A DNA stretch of 24,123 bases, taken from the NCBI GenBank assembly GCA_964401385.1, contig CAYNYF010000068.1, positions 1 to 24,123 of the forward strand. Reading direction: 5' to 3'. Position numbers and translations under genes: made by a program. The DNA comes from CAYNYF01 sp964401385 (GTDB taxonomy: Bacteria; Planctomycetota; Phycisphaerae; SM23-33). A model generated the notes under the pieces. It was not told the DNA's origin. It did no database searches and saw nothing but the letters and a program-made list of their open reading frames with translations. Below are positions 1 through 6,903 of this stretch, piece by piece (position 1 is the stretch's first letter; every line of letters starts with the position of its first letter).

Positions 1-116
1 GGGCGATGTCTCATTCCATGGCTCTCGCCACGTGCACACTTGTCGGCTCCCAGCCTGGTTCGGCAAACTGGGGATAGGTCAGGCCCCTGGCGGCAGCGCC
101 GCCTCCGCCGGGGCCG

Positions 117-143
117 CGCTGCCCGCGCCGGCGCGGCGCAGCG
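117..143 (-). terminator. Strong GC hairpin after the 121-aa gene, possible terminator
   Basis: The arms CGCTGC (117-122) and GCAGCG (138-143) pair perfectly, and inside them CCGCGCC (123-129) faces GGCGCGG (130-136) with one bulged C at 137; in practice the innermost bases form the loop. It lies about 30 bp beyond the stop of the minus-strand gene ending at 173. No T-tract follows on either strand, so it may be a non-canonical terminator or an mRNA-stabilising hairpin. The rest of 1-172 shows no convincing gene. Confidence 0.35.
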
Positions 144-172
144 GAAACGCCAAGAGTCATCGCGGGCGTCTT

Positions 173-538
173 CTACTTCTGGTACGCCAGGTCGCGGTCG
201 AACCGCGCGTCTTGGCCCTCGATCGACATTCCCGTCCGCTCTTGGAGGTTCTCCAGGGCCTTGGTCAGCCGTCGATTGGCGTTGTCGATGCTGACGCATT
301 GGCGTTCGTGCGTCTCGTGCTGGAAGCAGCGGCCGTAAGTCTCCTCATACGTGACCACGAGACTCTCGAAGACCCACACGTACGTCACGAACAGCGTCTT
401 CGCGATGAACGCCTCGGAGAGTATTTCCTGCGTCATCAGCTCGATGGAGATCTTCCTGGGCGGGTGCGTCCGGGCGTGGTCGATGCAGTCGGTTCGATTT
501 CCGGGACGCCCGGTCAGAATGTAGCTCAGACTTCTCAT
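173..538 (-). CDS. Hypothetical protein, 121 aa
   Basis: I do not recognise the family. It starts at ATG 538 with a GAAGGG ribosome-binding-like stretch about 9 nt upstream, in the same direction as the anion transporter that ends 82 bp before it, so the two may be co-transcribed. The composition is ordinary for a soluble protein. The middle is aromatic and hydrophobic (around YVWVFESLVVTYEETYGRCF), and the C-terminal third is charged and probably helical (NANRRLTKALENLQERTG). There is no signal peptide or clear membrane segment. The opposite-strand reading frames here are Arg/Ala/Pro-rich shadows. It could be a small accessory or regulatory protein, but nothing in the sequence shows a function. 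Confidence 0.55.
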   Translation of the reverse strand: MRSLSYILTGRPGNRTDCIDHARTHPPRKISIELMTQEILSEAFIAKTLFVTYVWVFESLVVTYEETYGRCFQHETHERQCVSIDNANRRLTKALENLQERTGMSIEGQDARFDRDLAYQK

Positions 539-620
539 GCGTTTTCCCTTCGGTGGCGGCTCGCTCTTCCCGCCCTGCCCGCGGGCAGCGGCGGGGCTGC
601 CGCGGCCGCCCGATCGGCGG

Positions 621-2216
621 TCACGGGGAAAGCCACGGAATCAGCTTCCAATATCCAAAAAGGGCCCAGGCCCAGAAAACGATCCACGCAAGCAGCGTCA
701 CCGGCAGGCCGTAGATGAGGAAGTCGCGCAGTCTCAACAGCCTTTCTCCGGTTTCGGGCACCACGGCCCCGACGTAGGCAATGGCGTTGTTCGGCGTGCC
801 GACGATGGTGACATTGGCGAAGGAGGCGGAAAAGGCGCAGGCCAGGCCGACCTTCCACAGGTTCACGTTGCCGATCTGGGCCATGGAAAGCGCCACCGGG
901 CCGATCGCCGCCACTGTAGCCCCGTCGCTCATGAAGTTCGTCAGCGCCCCGGTGAAGGCGCTGACGGTAATCACCAGCATTTCCCCGTGGCGCATGGACT
1001 CCGGCAGGCTGTTGACGATGCTCTGTGCCAGCCACAGCGACGCCCCGGTCATCTTCAGCCCCACGCCCATGGCGCACGCGGCCGCGTACAGGCCGACCAC
1101 GTCAAATCGCACGCGCGTCTGAATGTCCTTCCAACTGCATATCCGGAACACCAGCATGAGGACGACGCCGAAGACGCAGGGGCCGCCCAGGCCGAAGCGG
1201 CGGCTGGCGGTGATCCATAGGAACACGACCGACGCCAGAATGACGGCCATCAGAATTTGCTGCCTCGACATCCTGCCCAGACGCTTGACCTCGGCCTGGA
1301 GGAACCTGGCGAAGTCCACTTCCGGCACGCGCAGCTTCCTCTTCAGCGTCAAGTACATGAAGGCGCCGATTGCCAGCGAGACCACAATCACGTAGGGCAT
1401 CCCAATCACCACCCACTGCCCGAAGGAAATGGGGCACCCGGAGTCCTGCAAATAGCCGACCATGATCGCATTCCGTCCGCCGGCCGCGGGCGAGCCGGGC
1501 CCGCCCTGGTTCAGCGCGAAACACACCCCCAGGATCAGAAACACCGCGAGGTACCTGTCCGCCTTGATCCGATAGTGCTCGCAAATGAGCAGGTACATCC
1601 TGACCAGGATGGGAACCAGGATCGCGGTCAGGGCGTGCTCGGAAAAGAAGCTGGCGGCGACGGCCAGAGCCGGCAGGAAGACAAAGCAGAAGGCCTTGAG
1701 GCTCCGGATTCTCCCCAGCAGAAGCAGGCCGATGCGCCGGTCCAGCCCCGTCGCGCTCACCCCCACGGCGATGGTCAACACGCCGGCGATGAAAAAAACC
1801 GCATCCTTCATGTACGCCCTGGCAATGTCGTCAAACGGCAGAATCGCGAAAAGGTACAGCAAGGCCCCCACCAGAAGATCGGTCGCCCCCAGCGGAATCG
1901 CCTCCGTCGCCCACAGGAACGCCGCCGTGAACAGCACCACGGTCATGGTCTTGGCTTTGCCGGCGACCTGCTCCGGACTCAGGTCGGTCTTGAGGATCCC
2001 GTTGACGCTCTGGGTGATCGTTTTCGTCTGGGGCTGGAGGCGATACCCGACCGGATGCTCCGCGGAGACCAGCCTCACCAGGCTCCGGGGCGGCGGCAGC
2101 AGGACCGTGATGAGGAAGCACGCGGCGGCAACCGTCAGAAGCCCGTAATTGAAGCCGCCCCTCGAGCGGAACAGTCGCGGCGATCGCAGGAGAACTTCAA
2201 GGAATCGCTTCAGCAT
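621..2216 (-). CDS. DASS/SLC13-family anion (dicarboxylate or sulfate) : Na+ symporter
   Basis: A polytopic inner-membrane transporter of 531 aa with about 11-13 hydrophobic segments. The two pseudo-symmetric substrate/Na+ motifs of the family are recognisable: a first half around EHALTAILVPIL followed by NQGGPGSPAAGGRNAIMVGY, and a second half around TNFMSDGATVAAIGPV followed by NVTIVGTPNNAIAYVGAV. These correspond to the SNT/TNF-type clamps and the GTPPN-type loop of VcINDY-like carriers. The first GTPPN-type loop is altered to GSPAAGG, so substrate preference (sulfate, dicarboxylate or other) cannot be predicted. A soluble insertion of about 60 aa sits between the first and second membrane segments, roughly residues 45-100. 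I start at ATG 2216; an upstream in-frame TTG at 2231 adds five residues. Family confidence is high, substrate confidence low. Confidence 0.85.
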   Translation of the reverse strand: MLKRFLEVLLRSPRLFRSRGGFNYGLLTVAAACFLITVLLPPPRSLVRLVSAEHPVGYRLQPQTKTITQSVNGILKTDLSPEQVAGKAKTMTVVLFTAAFLWATEAIPLGATDLLVGALLYLFAILPFDDIARAYMKDAVFFIAGVLTIAVGVSATGLDRRIGLLLLGRIRSLKAFCFVFLPALAVAASFFSEHALTAILVPILVRMYLLICEHYRIKADRYLAVFLILGVCFALNQGGPGSPAAGGRNAIMVGYLQDSGCPISFGQWVVIGMPYVIVVSLAIGAFMYLTLKRKLRVPEVDFARFLQAEVKRLGRMSRQQILMAVILASVVFLWITASRRFGLGGPCVFGVVLMLVFRICSWKDIQTRVRFDVVGLYAAACAMGVGLKMTGASLWLAQSIVNSLPESMRHGEMLVITVSAFTGALTNFMSDGATVAAIGPVALSMAQIGNVNLWKVGLACAFSASFANVTIVGTPNNAIAYVGAVVPETGERLLRLRDFLIYGLPVTLLAWIVFWAWALFGYWKLIPWLSP

Positions 2217-2504
2217 GATTGCGTTGCCCAATGCATCGGACCGGATGCTCGCGGTTGGCCGCCGGAAAGCGCGTCTGCCTCAGCGGCTCCGCCGGCATTT
2301 CCGATGCTTCTCACGAGAATTGTCCGCAATTCCACTCTCGTTTCAAATGCTTTTCGCGGCTTGGCTTGCCCGGTGCAACCGCCTCGCCGCCGTCCCGTCG
2401 CTGCCCGACCGGGGAGCAGCCGAGCCTTGCCCCGCGCCGCGACGGGCCGCCTCAGCGGAAGAACCCGAGCAGATATTTCGCCGGAAACAAGAGGATGCGG
2501 CCGA

Positions 2505-4115
2505 TCAGTCGAGCTTGCGCGCCTGCCAGGTGAGTGTGTCGATGACCTTGCCGTCGGGCGTCTTGGCCTTCAGCGTGCACTTCTCGCCGGCGACCTCCAC
2601 CAGGCAGTAGTTCAGCGTCTTGGCGAACACCTTGGCGTACGGGTTCTGCCTGGCGGCCGCCGGCGACCTGCCCGACCGCGGCGCCCCGGCCCCGCCGGAG
2701 ATGATCTGCACCAGCCCCCCCGGAAGCTCCGACCGCTCGTAGTGGTGCTCGTGGGAGACCACGAAGGCGGTGGCCTTGTGCCTCACCAGCATCGGCACGA
2801 TTACCCGCCGGCCGGTCAGGTACGCCCAGTGCCTGGGCTGGCCGGTCCGCTCGTCGAGCTTGCCGTTCCCGGCCGAGGAGTACGCCGGATAGTGCGACAT
2901 GAAGAAGATGAACTTCGCCTTCGAGGCGGCCAGAGTCTTCTCGACGCCGTCGTAGATCGGCTTCCACCGCGGCGACCACTGCCCGTCGATGCCGATCAGC
3001 AGCACCGGGCCGATCTGCTGGGACCAGTTGGCCCCCCGCCCGTCGCCGCCGGGCGTACAGAACAGCTCCGTGTACACCGGCGCGTTCTCCTCGTGGTTGC
3101 CCTTGACCGCGTAGAACGGGACCGTCGCCAGCAGCTCGCGGGCGGCCTCGGGGGCGAAGAAGTGTTCGTCCCACTCCCAGTCGTTGGTCCCTCGGCCGCA
3201 CATGTCGCCGGTGAAGACCACGAATTGCGGCCTCTCGGCCAGCACGGCCGCGGCCACGGTCGCCCAGTCGTCGGTGCGGGATCGGCTGTCGCCCATGATC
3301 ACGAAGCGCAAGTCCTTCGTCGGGAAGACCGGGCGGGTGATGGTGGCCGTGGCGTAGGTGCCCTGGGCGGCGGCGCTGACGGCCGTGAGCACGTATTGCT
3401 CCGCCCGGTTGGGCGCCTTCACGATGAGGCGGTGGAACAGGCCCGCCTCGTCCTCGCGCGAGACCAGCCGCAGCGTCTCGGTGGCCCCGTCGAAGGCGTG
3501 CAGGGTCACCTTGGCCGGGACGCTCGTGCGGCAGGTGACGGTGAAGTGGTCCGCCCCGAACGCGCCCAGCACCGGGCCGGTCTGGATTCGGAGTTTCTGG
3601 CGGGCCAGCTCGGGCGGCTCTTCCGGGCGGTCGAAAGTGAAGGCCGGCATGACCCGCTGGCGGTCGTCCCGCGGCGGGCGGTTGTCGATGCGGATTTTGG
3701 CCGTCAGCTCGTTCCGCCCGGCGTGGAGCATCCCGGCCGGGATCGCAGGGATCGCCTTGTAGTACATCCCCTTCAGCGGCACGGGAACTTCCCTGCCGTT
3801 GAGGGCGAAGGTCATCTCCAGCCGCGGCGGCAGCTTGTGCGTCAGCTCCCAGAAGCTCCCGGCCGAGGGGTCGGGCACCTTGAAGCTCGCCCGGGCGAGG
3901 ATGGTGGCGACCTTCCCCCCCGGCACGCTCGGCACCGCCGCCGACCACTTCTCGCCGCCATCGCCGCTGAAGAGCCACTTCGCCTCGGCCTTGATCCCGG
4001 CCGGCGCCGTCGCGGCCGGAACCGCCCGCCCCGACCCGCCAACCTCCTGCCCCGGACACGCCGAGGACAACACGGCCGCGAACGCCAAACCCAAGAAAGC
4101 AAAATGTTTCGTCAT
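2505..4115 (-). CDS. Exported calcineurin-like (purple acid phosphatase type) metallophosphoesterase
   Basis: A 536-aa secreted or lipid-anchored phosphoesterase. ATG 4115 is chosen because it opens a clear signal peptide (hydrophobic residues 4-18, then SSAC near 17-20, a marginal lipobox); the upstream in-frame extension to 4247 has no signal-like sequence. The N-terminal half, about residues 40-265, looks like beta-rich domains of the kind that precede purple acid phosphatase catalytic domains. The catalytic domain carries all metal-ligand blocks in order: GDSRSR (D276), FTGD (D304), GNHE (N340, H341), MSHYP (H408) and SHEHHYE (H455, H457). The probable role is periplasmic hydrolysis of phosphate mono- or diesters. 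The start codon lies 29 bp from the last hairpin of the guide-RNA region. On the minus strand a TACAAT at 4132-4127 could be a -10 element giving a very short leader. Confidence 0.88.
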   Translation of the reverse strand: MTKHFAFLGLAFAAVLSSACPGQEVGGSGRAVPAATAPAGIKAEAKWLFSGDGGEKWSAAVPSVPGGKVATILARASFKVPDPSAGSFWELTHKLPPRLEMTFALNGREVPVPLKGMYYKAIPAIPAGMLHAGRNELTAKIRIDNRPPRDDRQRVMPAFTFDRPEEPPELARQKLRIQTGPVLGAFGADHFTVTCRTSVPAKVTLHAFDGATETLRLVSREDEAGLFHRLIVKAPNRAEQYVLTAVSAAAQGTYATATITRPVFPTKDLRFVIMGDSRSRTDDWATVAAAVLAERPQFVVFTGDMCGRGTNDWEWDEHFFAPEAARELLATVPFYAVKGNHEENAPVYTELFCTPGGDGRGANWSQQIGPVLLIGIDGQWSPRWKPIYDGVEKTLAASKAKFIFFMSHYPAYSSAGNGKLDERTGQPRHWAYLTGRRVIVPMLVRHKATAFVVSHEHHYERSELPGGLVQIISGGAGAPRSGRSPAAARQNPYAKVFAKTLNYCLVEVAGEKCTLKAKTPDGKVIDTLTWQARKLD

Positions 4116-4143
4116 GATGGCTGCTGATTGTACACGAAATGAA

Positions 4144-4189
4144 CGGTGGGTCGCCATCCCGACACAAAAGGTCGGGACACGACCCACCG
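4144..4189 (-). repeat. Two-tier inverted repeat at the 3' end of the scaffold region
   Basis: The outer arms CGGTGGGTCG (4144-4153) and CGACCCACCG (4180-4189) are perfectly complementary over 10 bp. The inner arms TCCCGAC (4157-4163) and GTCGGGA (4171-4177) pair around a 7-nt loop. The same inner stem with another 7-nt loop occurs at 4262-4282. It could close the 3' end of the guide RNA, act as a T-less terminator before the phosphoesterase gene, or be a palindromic end of a mobile element. Confidence 0.6.
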
Positions 4190-4515
4190 CACATACTCCT
4201 CGAAAAGAATCTCGTCTATCCCCAGCCAAGGTTTGCAGGTCGCACATGTCTCGGCTTGTCTTCCCGACGTTTCTGGTCGGGATCGCGTGGTCGCCCGACG
4301 CGATGTCCCCTCACGAGGACCTTTCTCTCCCTGCCCCGAAGGGCGAGGGCGTTAATCTTCCGGGCCGAGACTCCAAGAGGCCGGGACTGGGTAGACGAGG
4401 CACTACATCCCGGCATAGGTCTTTGGCTGTCCTGCAAACGTAGCTCCTGGCCAGGTCCCGCCTTTCGTTGGGTTCCCTGGCTTCCCCGAACAGTCGGGGA
4501 ATCGCTGAGGCGTGC

Positions 4516-4541
4516 TTTTGACCTAGAGGGCATGGGTAAAC
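4516..4541 (-). other. Anti-repeat complementary to the CRISPR repeat
   Basis: The plus strand reads TTTTGACCTAGAGGGCATGGG at 4516-4536. The complement of the CRISPR repeat reads TTTTGGCCTCGCGTGCATGGG over the same 21 positions: 17 identical and four different. As minus-strand RNAs, the repeat and this site form 9 pairs (one G-U), a small interrupted zone with three mismatches among five positions, then 7 Watson-Crick pairs. After a one-base bulge they form about five more pairs, two of them G-U. That gives the stem-bulge-stem shape of known Cas9 crRNA:tracrRNA duplexes. If both RNAs came from the plus strand, all three G-U pairs would become A-C mismatches, so pairing favours the minus strand. 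Confidence 0.65.
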
Positions 4542-4629
4542 CTCGGTCGTTGGCCCCGCGGCGATACTTCGGGAGGCGACTTCCACAATACCCTGGGCTT
4601 TTCTGATCTGGCAGACGCGACATCTCAGT

Positions 4630-4952
4630 ATTCATCCCATGCACGCGAGGCCAAAATTTCCACAGGAGCCTTTGTACTGATTTCTCCTGAATTCATCCCA
4701 TGCACGCGAGGCCAAAATCTCAATGTCGGGGTCGTAGGTCACTTGGGGAAATTCATCCCATGCACGCGAGGCCAAAATCAGCCGCTCGTTGTCTGCCTTC
4801 GCCTGGCTAAGCTATTCATCCCATGCACGCGAGGCCAAAATGTCTGCAATGTCGCAGGAAAGGATGGTGAGCCAATTCATCCCATGCACGCGAGGCCAGA
4901 ATTCGCTCATGGCTGCTCCTTCGCTGGCTGGGCCTATTCATCCCATGCACGC
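4630..4952 (-). CRISPR. CRISPR array: five full 28-bp repeats, one decayed repeat, five spacers
   Basis: Full repeats lie at 4630-4657, 4691-4718, 4751-4778, 4814-4841 and 4875-4902. On the plus strand each begins ATTCATCCCATGC and ends GGCCAAAAT. The first four are identical; the fifth has one A-to-G change near its end. A sixth copy at 4936-4952 keeps only the first 17 bases. Spacers are 33, 32, 35, 33 and 33 bp (4658-4690, 4719-4750, 4779-4813, 4842-4874, 4903-4935) and show no resemblance to one another. On the minus strand the repeat begins ATTTTGGCC, like the GTTTTAG start of many Cas9 repeats, and each of the five spacers is followed by a complete repeat; the decayed copy precedes the first spacer and is not needed for spacer-repeat crRNAs. 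It lies 31 bp from the nuclease stop, so it could be read as that gene's 3' extension. A plus-strand reading, with the decayed repeat as trailer, is the alternative. Confidence 0.93.
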
Positions 4953-4983
4953 TGCGACCGTAGTCAAGATGGACAACCTTCGC

Positions 4984-6903
4984 TCAACCACCTCCTTTCA
5001 AGCATTTGGTCGCCGCCCTGGTTACCCCACTGTCCAGCTTCACGCGACCGCTGCTCCAGAGAACGACGATCCGCCCTAGTTCCTTCCCCCCAGCCTCGTA
5101 TACCGCGTCGGCGGGCCTGAAACGCCTAAGCTCCTTTTCAAAGTCCGCTGGCGGAAGTGTAGGCCCGAAGGCACGCCGGTTCTTCATCGGATAGCACGCT
5201 ACCTTCCCCGCATGTGTGCGGTACACGACCAGTGCCTCGTTGACGCGCGTCCCGCCGACGTTGGAGACCTTGAAGCGGTGCCCGCTTTTCATCGTGCGAA
5301 CGTTCTCGTCCGTGCAGTCTCTTTTGCGGAGGCGGACGCTCTTGAAGGGCAAGCGCTGGCGGGCCCTATCCGGAAGCGACCGATTCCCCTTGATCTCGAG
5401 CCGCTCGAACTCGCGTGCCAGGAGCGCCCTCTTCTGTTCGTCCACCACGGCCCGGAGTTGTCTCGGCGTGATGCCGCCGACCTCGGCGACGACCGGGATC
5501 CTCTGATAGTGGTTGCCGTCGCCTGCGCGCTGGATGGGGTTCTGGTCGAATATCCGCTTCCCGCCGACAGCCTGGCGGCTCACTTCCGGGTCCACTTCGA
5601 TGATCGGCCCCGCCTCCGGTGACCGCAGCGAGGCGATGACAATTGCGTCGTTGTGATGTTCCCCCTTCTCCTTGCCTTTCTCCAGGCCCCACACGCCCCG
5701 CCAGGCCGCGGTGTCGTAGCCGAACGTTTCTTCGATGGGTGCATGGGGGATGATTGCCCCCAGGTTGCGCTTCAGGATGCGGATGCCTTGATCGGTCTGT
5801 GTCATGTACTTGTGGATGCGGCCGCCCTCCACGGGCTTGGGCGCCAATGAGCGCCTGATCCGCCTGCCCGCGATGTTTTCGGAAACGACGGCGAAGGACA
5901 TGCCCGCCTCCGTGGGTGTCCTGCTGCCCTTCCGCTGATTGCACTTTTCGCAGGCGATGGCCAGATTATCCCAGCGGTTGATCTCGCCGGTCTTCTTGGG
6001 CTCGATGTGGTCAAGGTGCCACTTCTTGCCTACCACGCTCTTGCCGCAATAGCAGCACCGCGCCCCGTACTCCTGCATCATCGCCGCGCGGGTGTTCCGG
6101 AAGCCGTAGCGGTGACCTTCCTGATATTCCGCCGGATCATCGATCACTCCCGCCGCAATCTTCTGGAGGTCGAAGTTCGCCCGCTCGATGACGATCTTGT
6201 CGATACGGAATCGGCGCGACAGAACCCGAATCTGCTTCAGGACAAAGTCCTGCTTTAGGCGGATCGATGGCGGGAGCCAAACGGCCTGTGCCGGTATGTC
6301 CGTCTGCTCATGGTGAGCGAGGATGTGTTTGCGGCAGAATTCGGCCCGGCCGGGGAGATCGTTGAAGCAGATGTCGTCGACCTGCTTCTTGAGGTAAGTG
6401 TCCACGTTGAGCCGGCTGAGGATGTTCTGGAGCCGCTTACGCCGGGTTCCTGCACCTTCGCGCGAGGCAAGGACATCGCGGATGACCTGTCTGTGATCCG
6501 GCGGCACCTCGGCGAACGGCTGAAAGCTCAGGATGTCCTGGATAAGGAGATGGCGGACATTGGCCTTCTTTGGCGTGTTCCGTTCGCAGACTTCGCCGGT
6601 TTCCCGGTCGACGTACTTGCACTTGGTCCGGAGTGACTGGTTGAGCCCCTTGGCCCGGCGGTATTTGAATCCGCTCCACTGAGTCTGACCGGCCGAGCCG
6701 CCACCCCGTTCGGCAACTTTGGGCTTGCGGTAACGCACGCGTGAGCGCCGGCCCCGGCGCAGCGTCCGGCGCTGGTCGTACAGATCCTTGATCCTGTCGG
6801 AAAGGTGGACGGTCCCGCACCATGCAACGCGGTTGTCCGGCTGCTCCACCACGGCGAGCCCCACGGCTTTGCCGCCCAAATCTATCCCCAGCACGTTCGG
6901 CAT
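4984..6903 (-). CDS. Compact Cas9-like / IscB-like RuvC-HNH nuclease, CRISPR-associated
   Basis: A 639-aa RNA-guided-nuclease candidate with a full catalytic set. RuvC-I lies at the N-terminus (VLGIDLGGKAVGLAVVE, D8). An arginine-rich bridge helix spans 36-62 (RRTLRRGRRSRVRYRKPK, very IscB-like). A 160-180-aa insertion at about 63-225 includes LPGRAEFCRKH (183-193), resembling the GRA-ySre motif at the end of Cas9 REC regions. RuvC-II is IDKIVIERANFD (E240). A zinc-type HNH spans 280-330 (C283/C286, DH at 298-299, N313, C318/C321, N322). RuvC-III is GEHHNDAIVIAS (H416, D419). The tail of about 200 aa (440-639) is beta-rich, probably WED/PAM-interacting-like. The N-terminal PLMP domain of IscB/IsrB is absent. 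Start ATG 6903 puts D8 where Cas9 has it; an in-frame ATG at 6999 would add 32 unlikely residues. At this length it lies between IscB (about 400-550 aa) and most Cas9s, closest to compact type II-D proteins. Guide-RNA partners are the adjacent array and scaffold. Confidence 0.9.
   Translation of the reverse strand: MPNVLGIDLGGKAVGLAVVEQPDNRVAWCGTVHLSDRIKDLYDQRRTLRRGRRSRVRYRKPKVAERGGGSAGQTQWSGFKYRRAKGLNQSLRTKCKYVDRETGEVCERNTPKKANVRHLLIQDILSFQPFAEVPPDHRQVIRDVLASREGAGTRRKRLQNILSRLNVDTYLKKQVDDICFNDLPGRAEFCRKHILAHHEQTDIPAQAVWLPPSIRLKQDFVLKQIRVLSRRFRIDKIVIERANFDLQKIAAGVIDDPAEYQEGHRYGFRNTRAAMMQEYGARCCYCGKSVVGKKWHLDHIEPKKTGEINRWDNLAIACEKCNQRKGSRTPTEAGMSFAVVSENIAGRRIRRSLAPKPVEGGRIHKYMTQTDQGIRILKRNLGAIIPHAPIEETFGYDTAAWRGVWGLEKGKEKGEHHNDAIVIASLRSPEAGPIIEVDPEVSRQAVGGKRIFDQNPIQRAGDGNHYQRIPVVAEVGGITPRQLRAVVDEQKRALLAREFERLEIKGNRSLPDRARQRLPFKSVRLRKRDCTDENVRTMKSGHRFKVSNVGGTRVNEALVVYRTHAGKVACYPMKNRRAFGPTLPPADFEKELRRFRPADAVYEAGGKELGRIVVLWSSGRVKLDSGVTRAATKCLKGGG

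Larger units (their letters stand above)
4144..4541 (-). ncRNA. Candidate tracrRNA/omegaRNA-like scaffold RNA of about 400 nt
   Basis: No convincing gene lies between 4116 and 4629. Read on the minus strand, this stretch starts with an anti-repeat to the CRISPR repeat (4541-4516) and continues through consecutive stem-loops: 4501-4482 (perfect 8-bp stem, 4-nt loop), 4481-4450 (6-bp closing stem), 4414-4380 (7-bp stem with inner 4-bp GTAG/CTAC stem), 4349-4329 (GCCC-UUCG-GGGC capped hairpin), 4320-4305 (6-bp stem with one G-U pair and a GUGA loop), 4303-4283 (6-bp stem), 4282-4262 (7-bp stem) and 4189-4144 (10-bp outer plus 6-7-bp inner stem). The UUCG and GNRA-type loops and the G-U pairs appear only in the minus-strand RNA. 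This fits a trans-acting guide scaffold for the adjacent RuvC/HNH nuclease. Ends are approximate and no promoter is certain. Alternatives are a pile-up of REP-like palindromes or a structured leader of the phosphoesterase gene. Confidence 0.62.

Noticed and set aside
1257..4127. Open frame of 956 codons on the plus strand
   Set aside because: It lies opposite the anion transporter and phosphoesterase genes, crosses their intergenic gap, and is Arg/Pro/Gly-rich without domains; high GC keeps this frame open.
4482..4501. Perfect 8-bp hairpin as a rho-independent terminator
   Set aside because: No T-tract follows on either strand and it sits among other hairpins after the anti-repeat, so it is better explained as part of the scaffold RNA.
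4630..4952. Type I-E or I-F array, judged from 28-bp repeats and about 33-bp spacers
   Set aside because: No Cascade or cas3 genes are present, the repeat lacks a strong internal palindrome, and an anti-repeat plus an adjacent RuvC-HNH nuclease point to a type II-like system. The geometry is reported as unusual instead.
4743..5120. Short reading frames across the CRISPR array
   Set aside because: Repeat-derived peptides (IHPMHA-type) arising from the 28-bp repeats; not genes.
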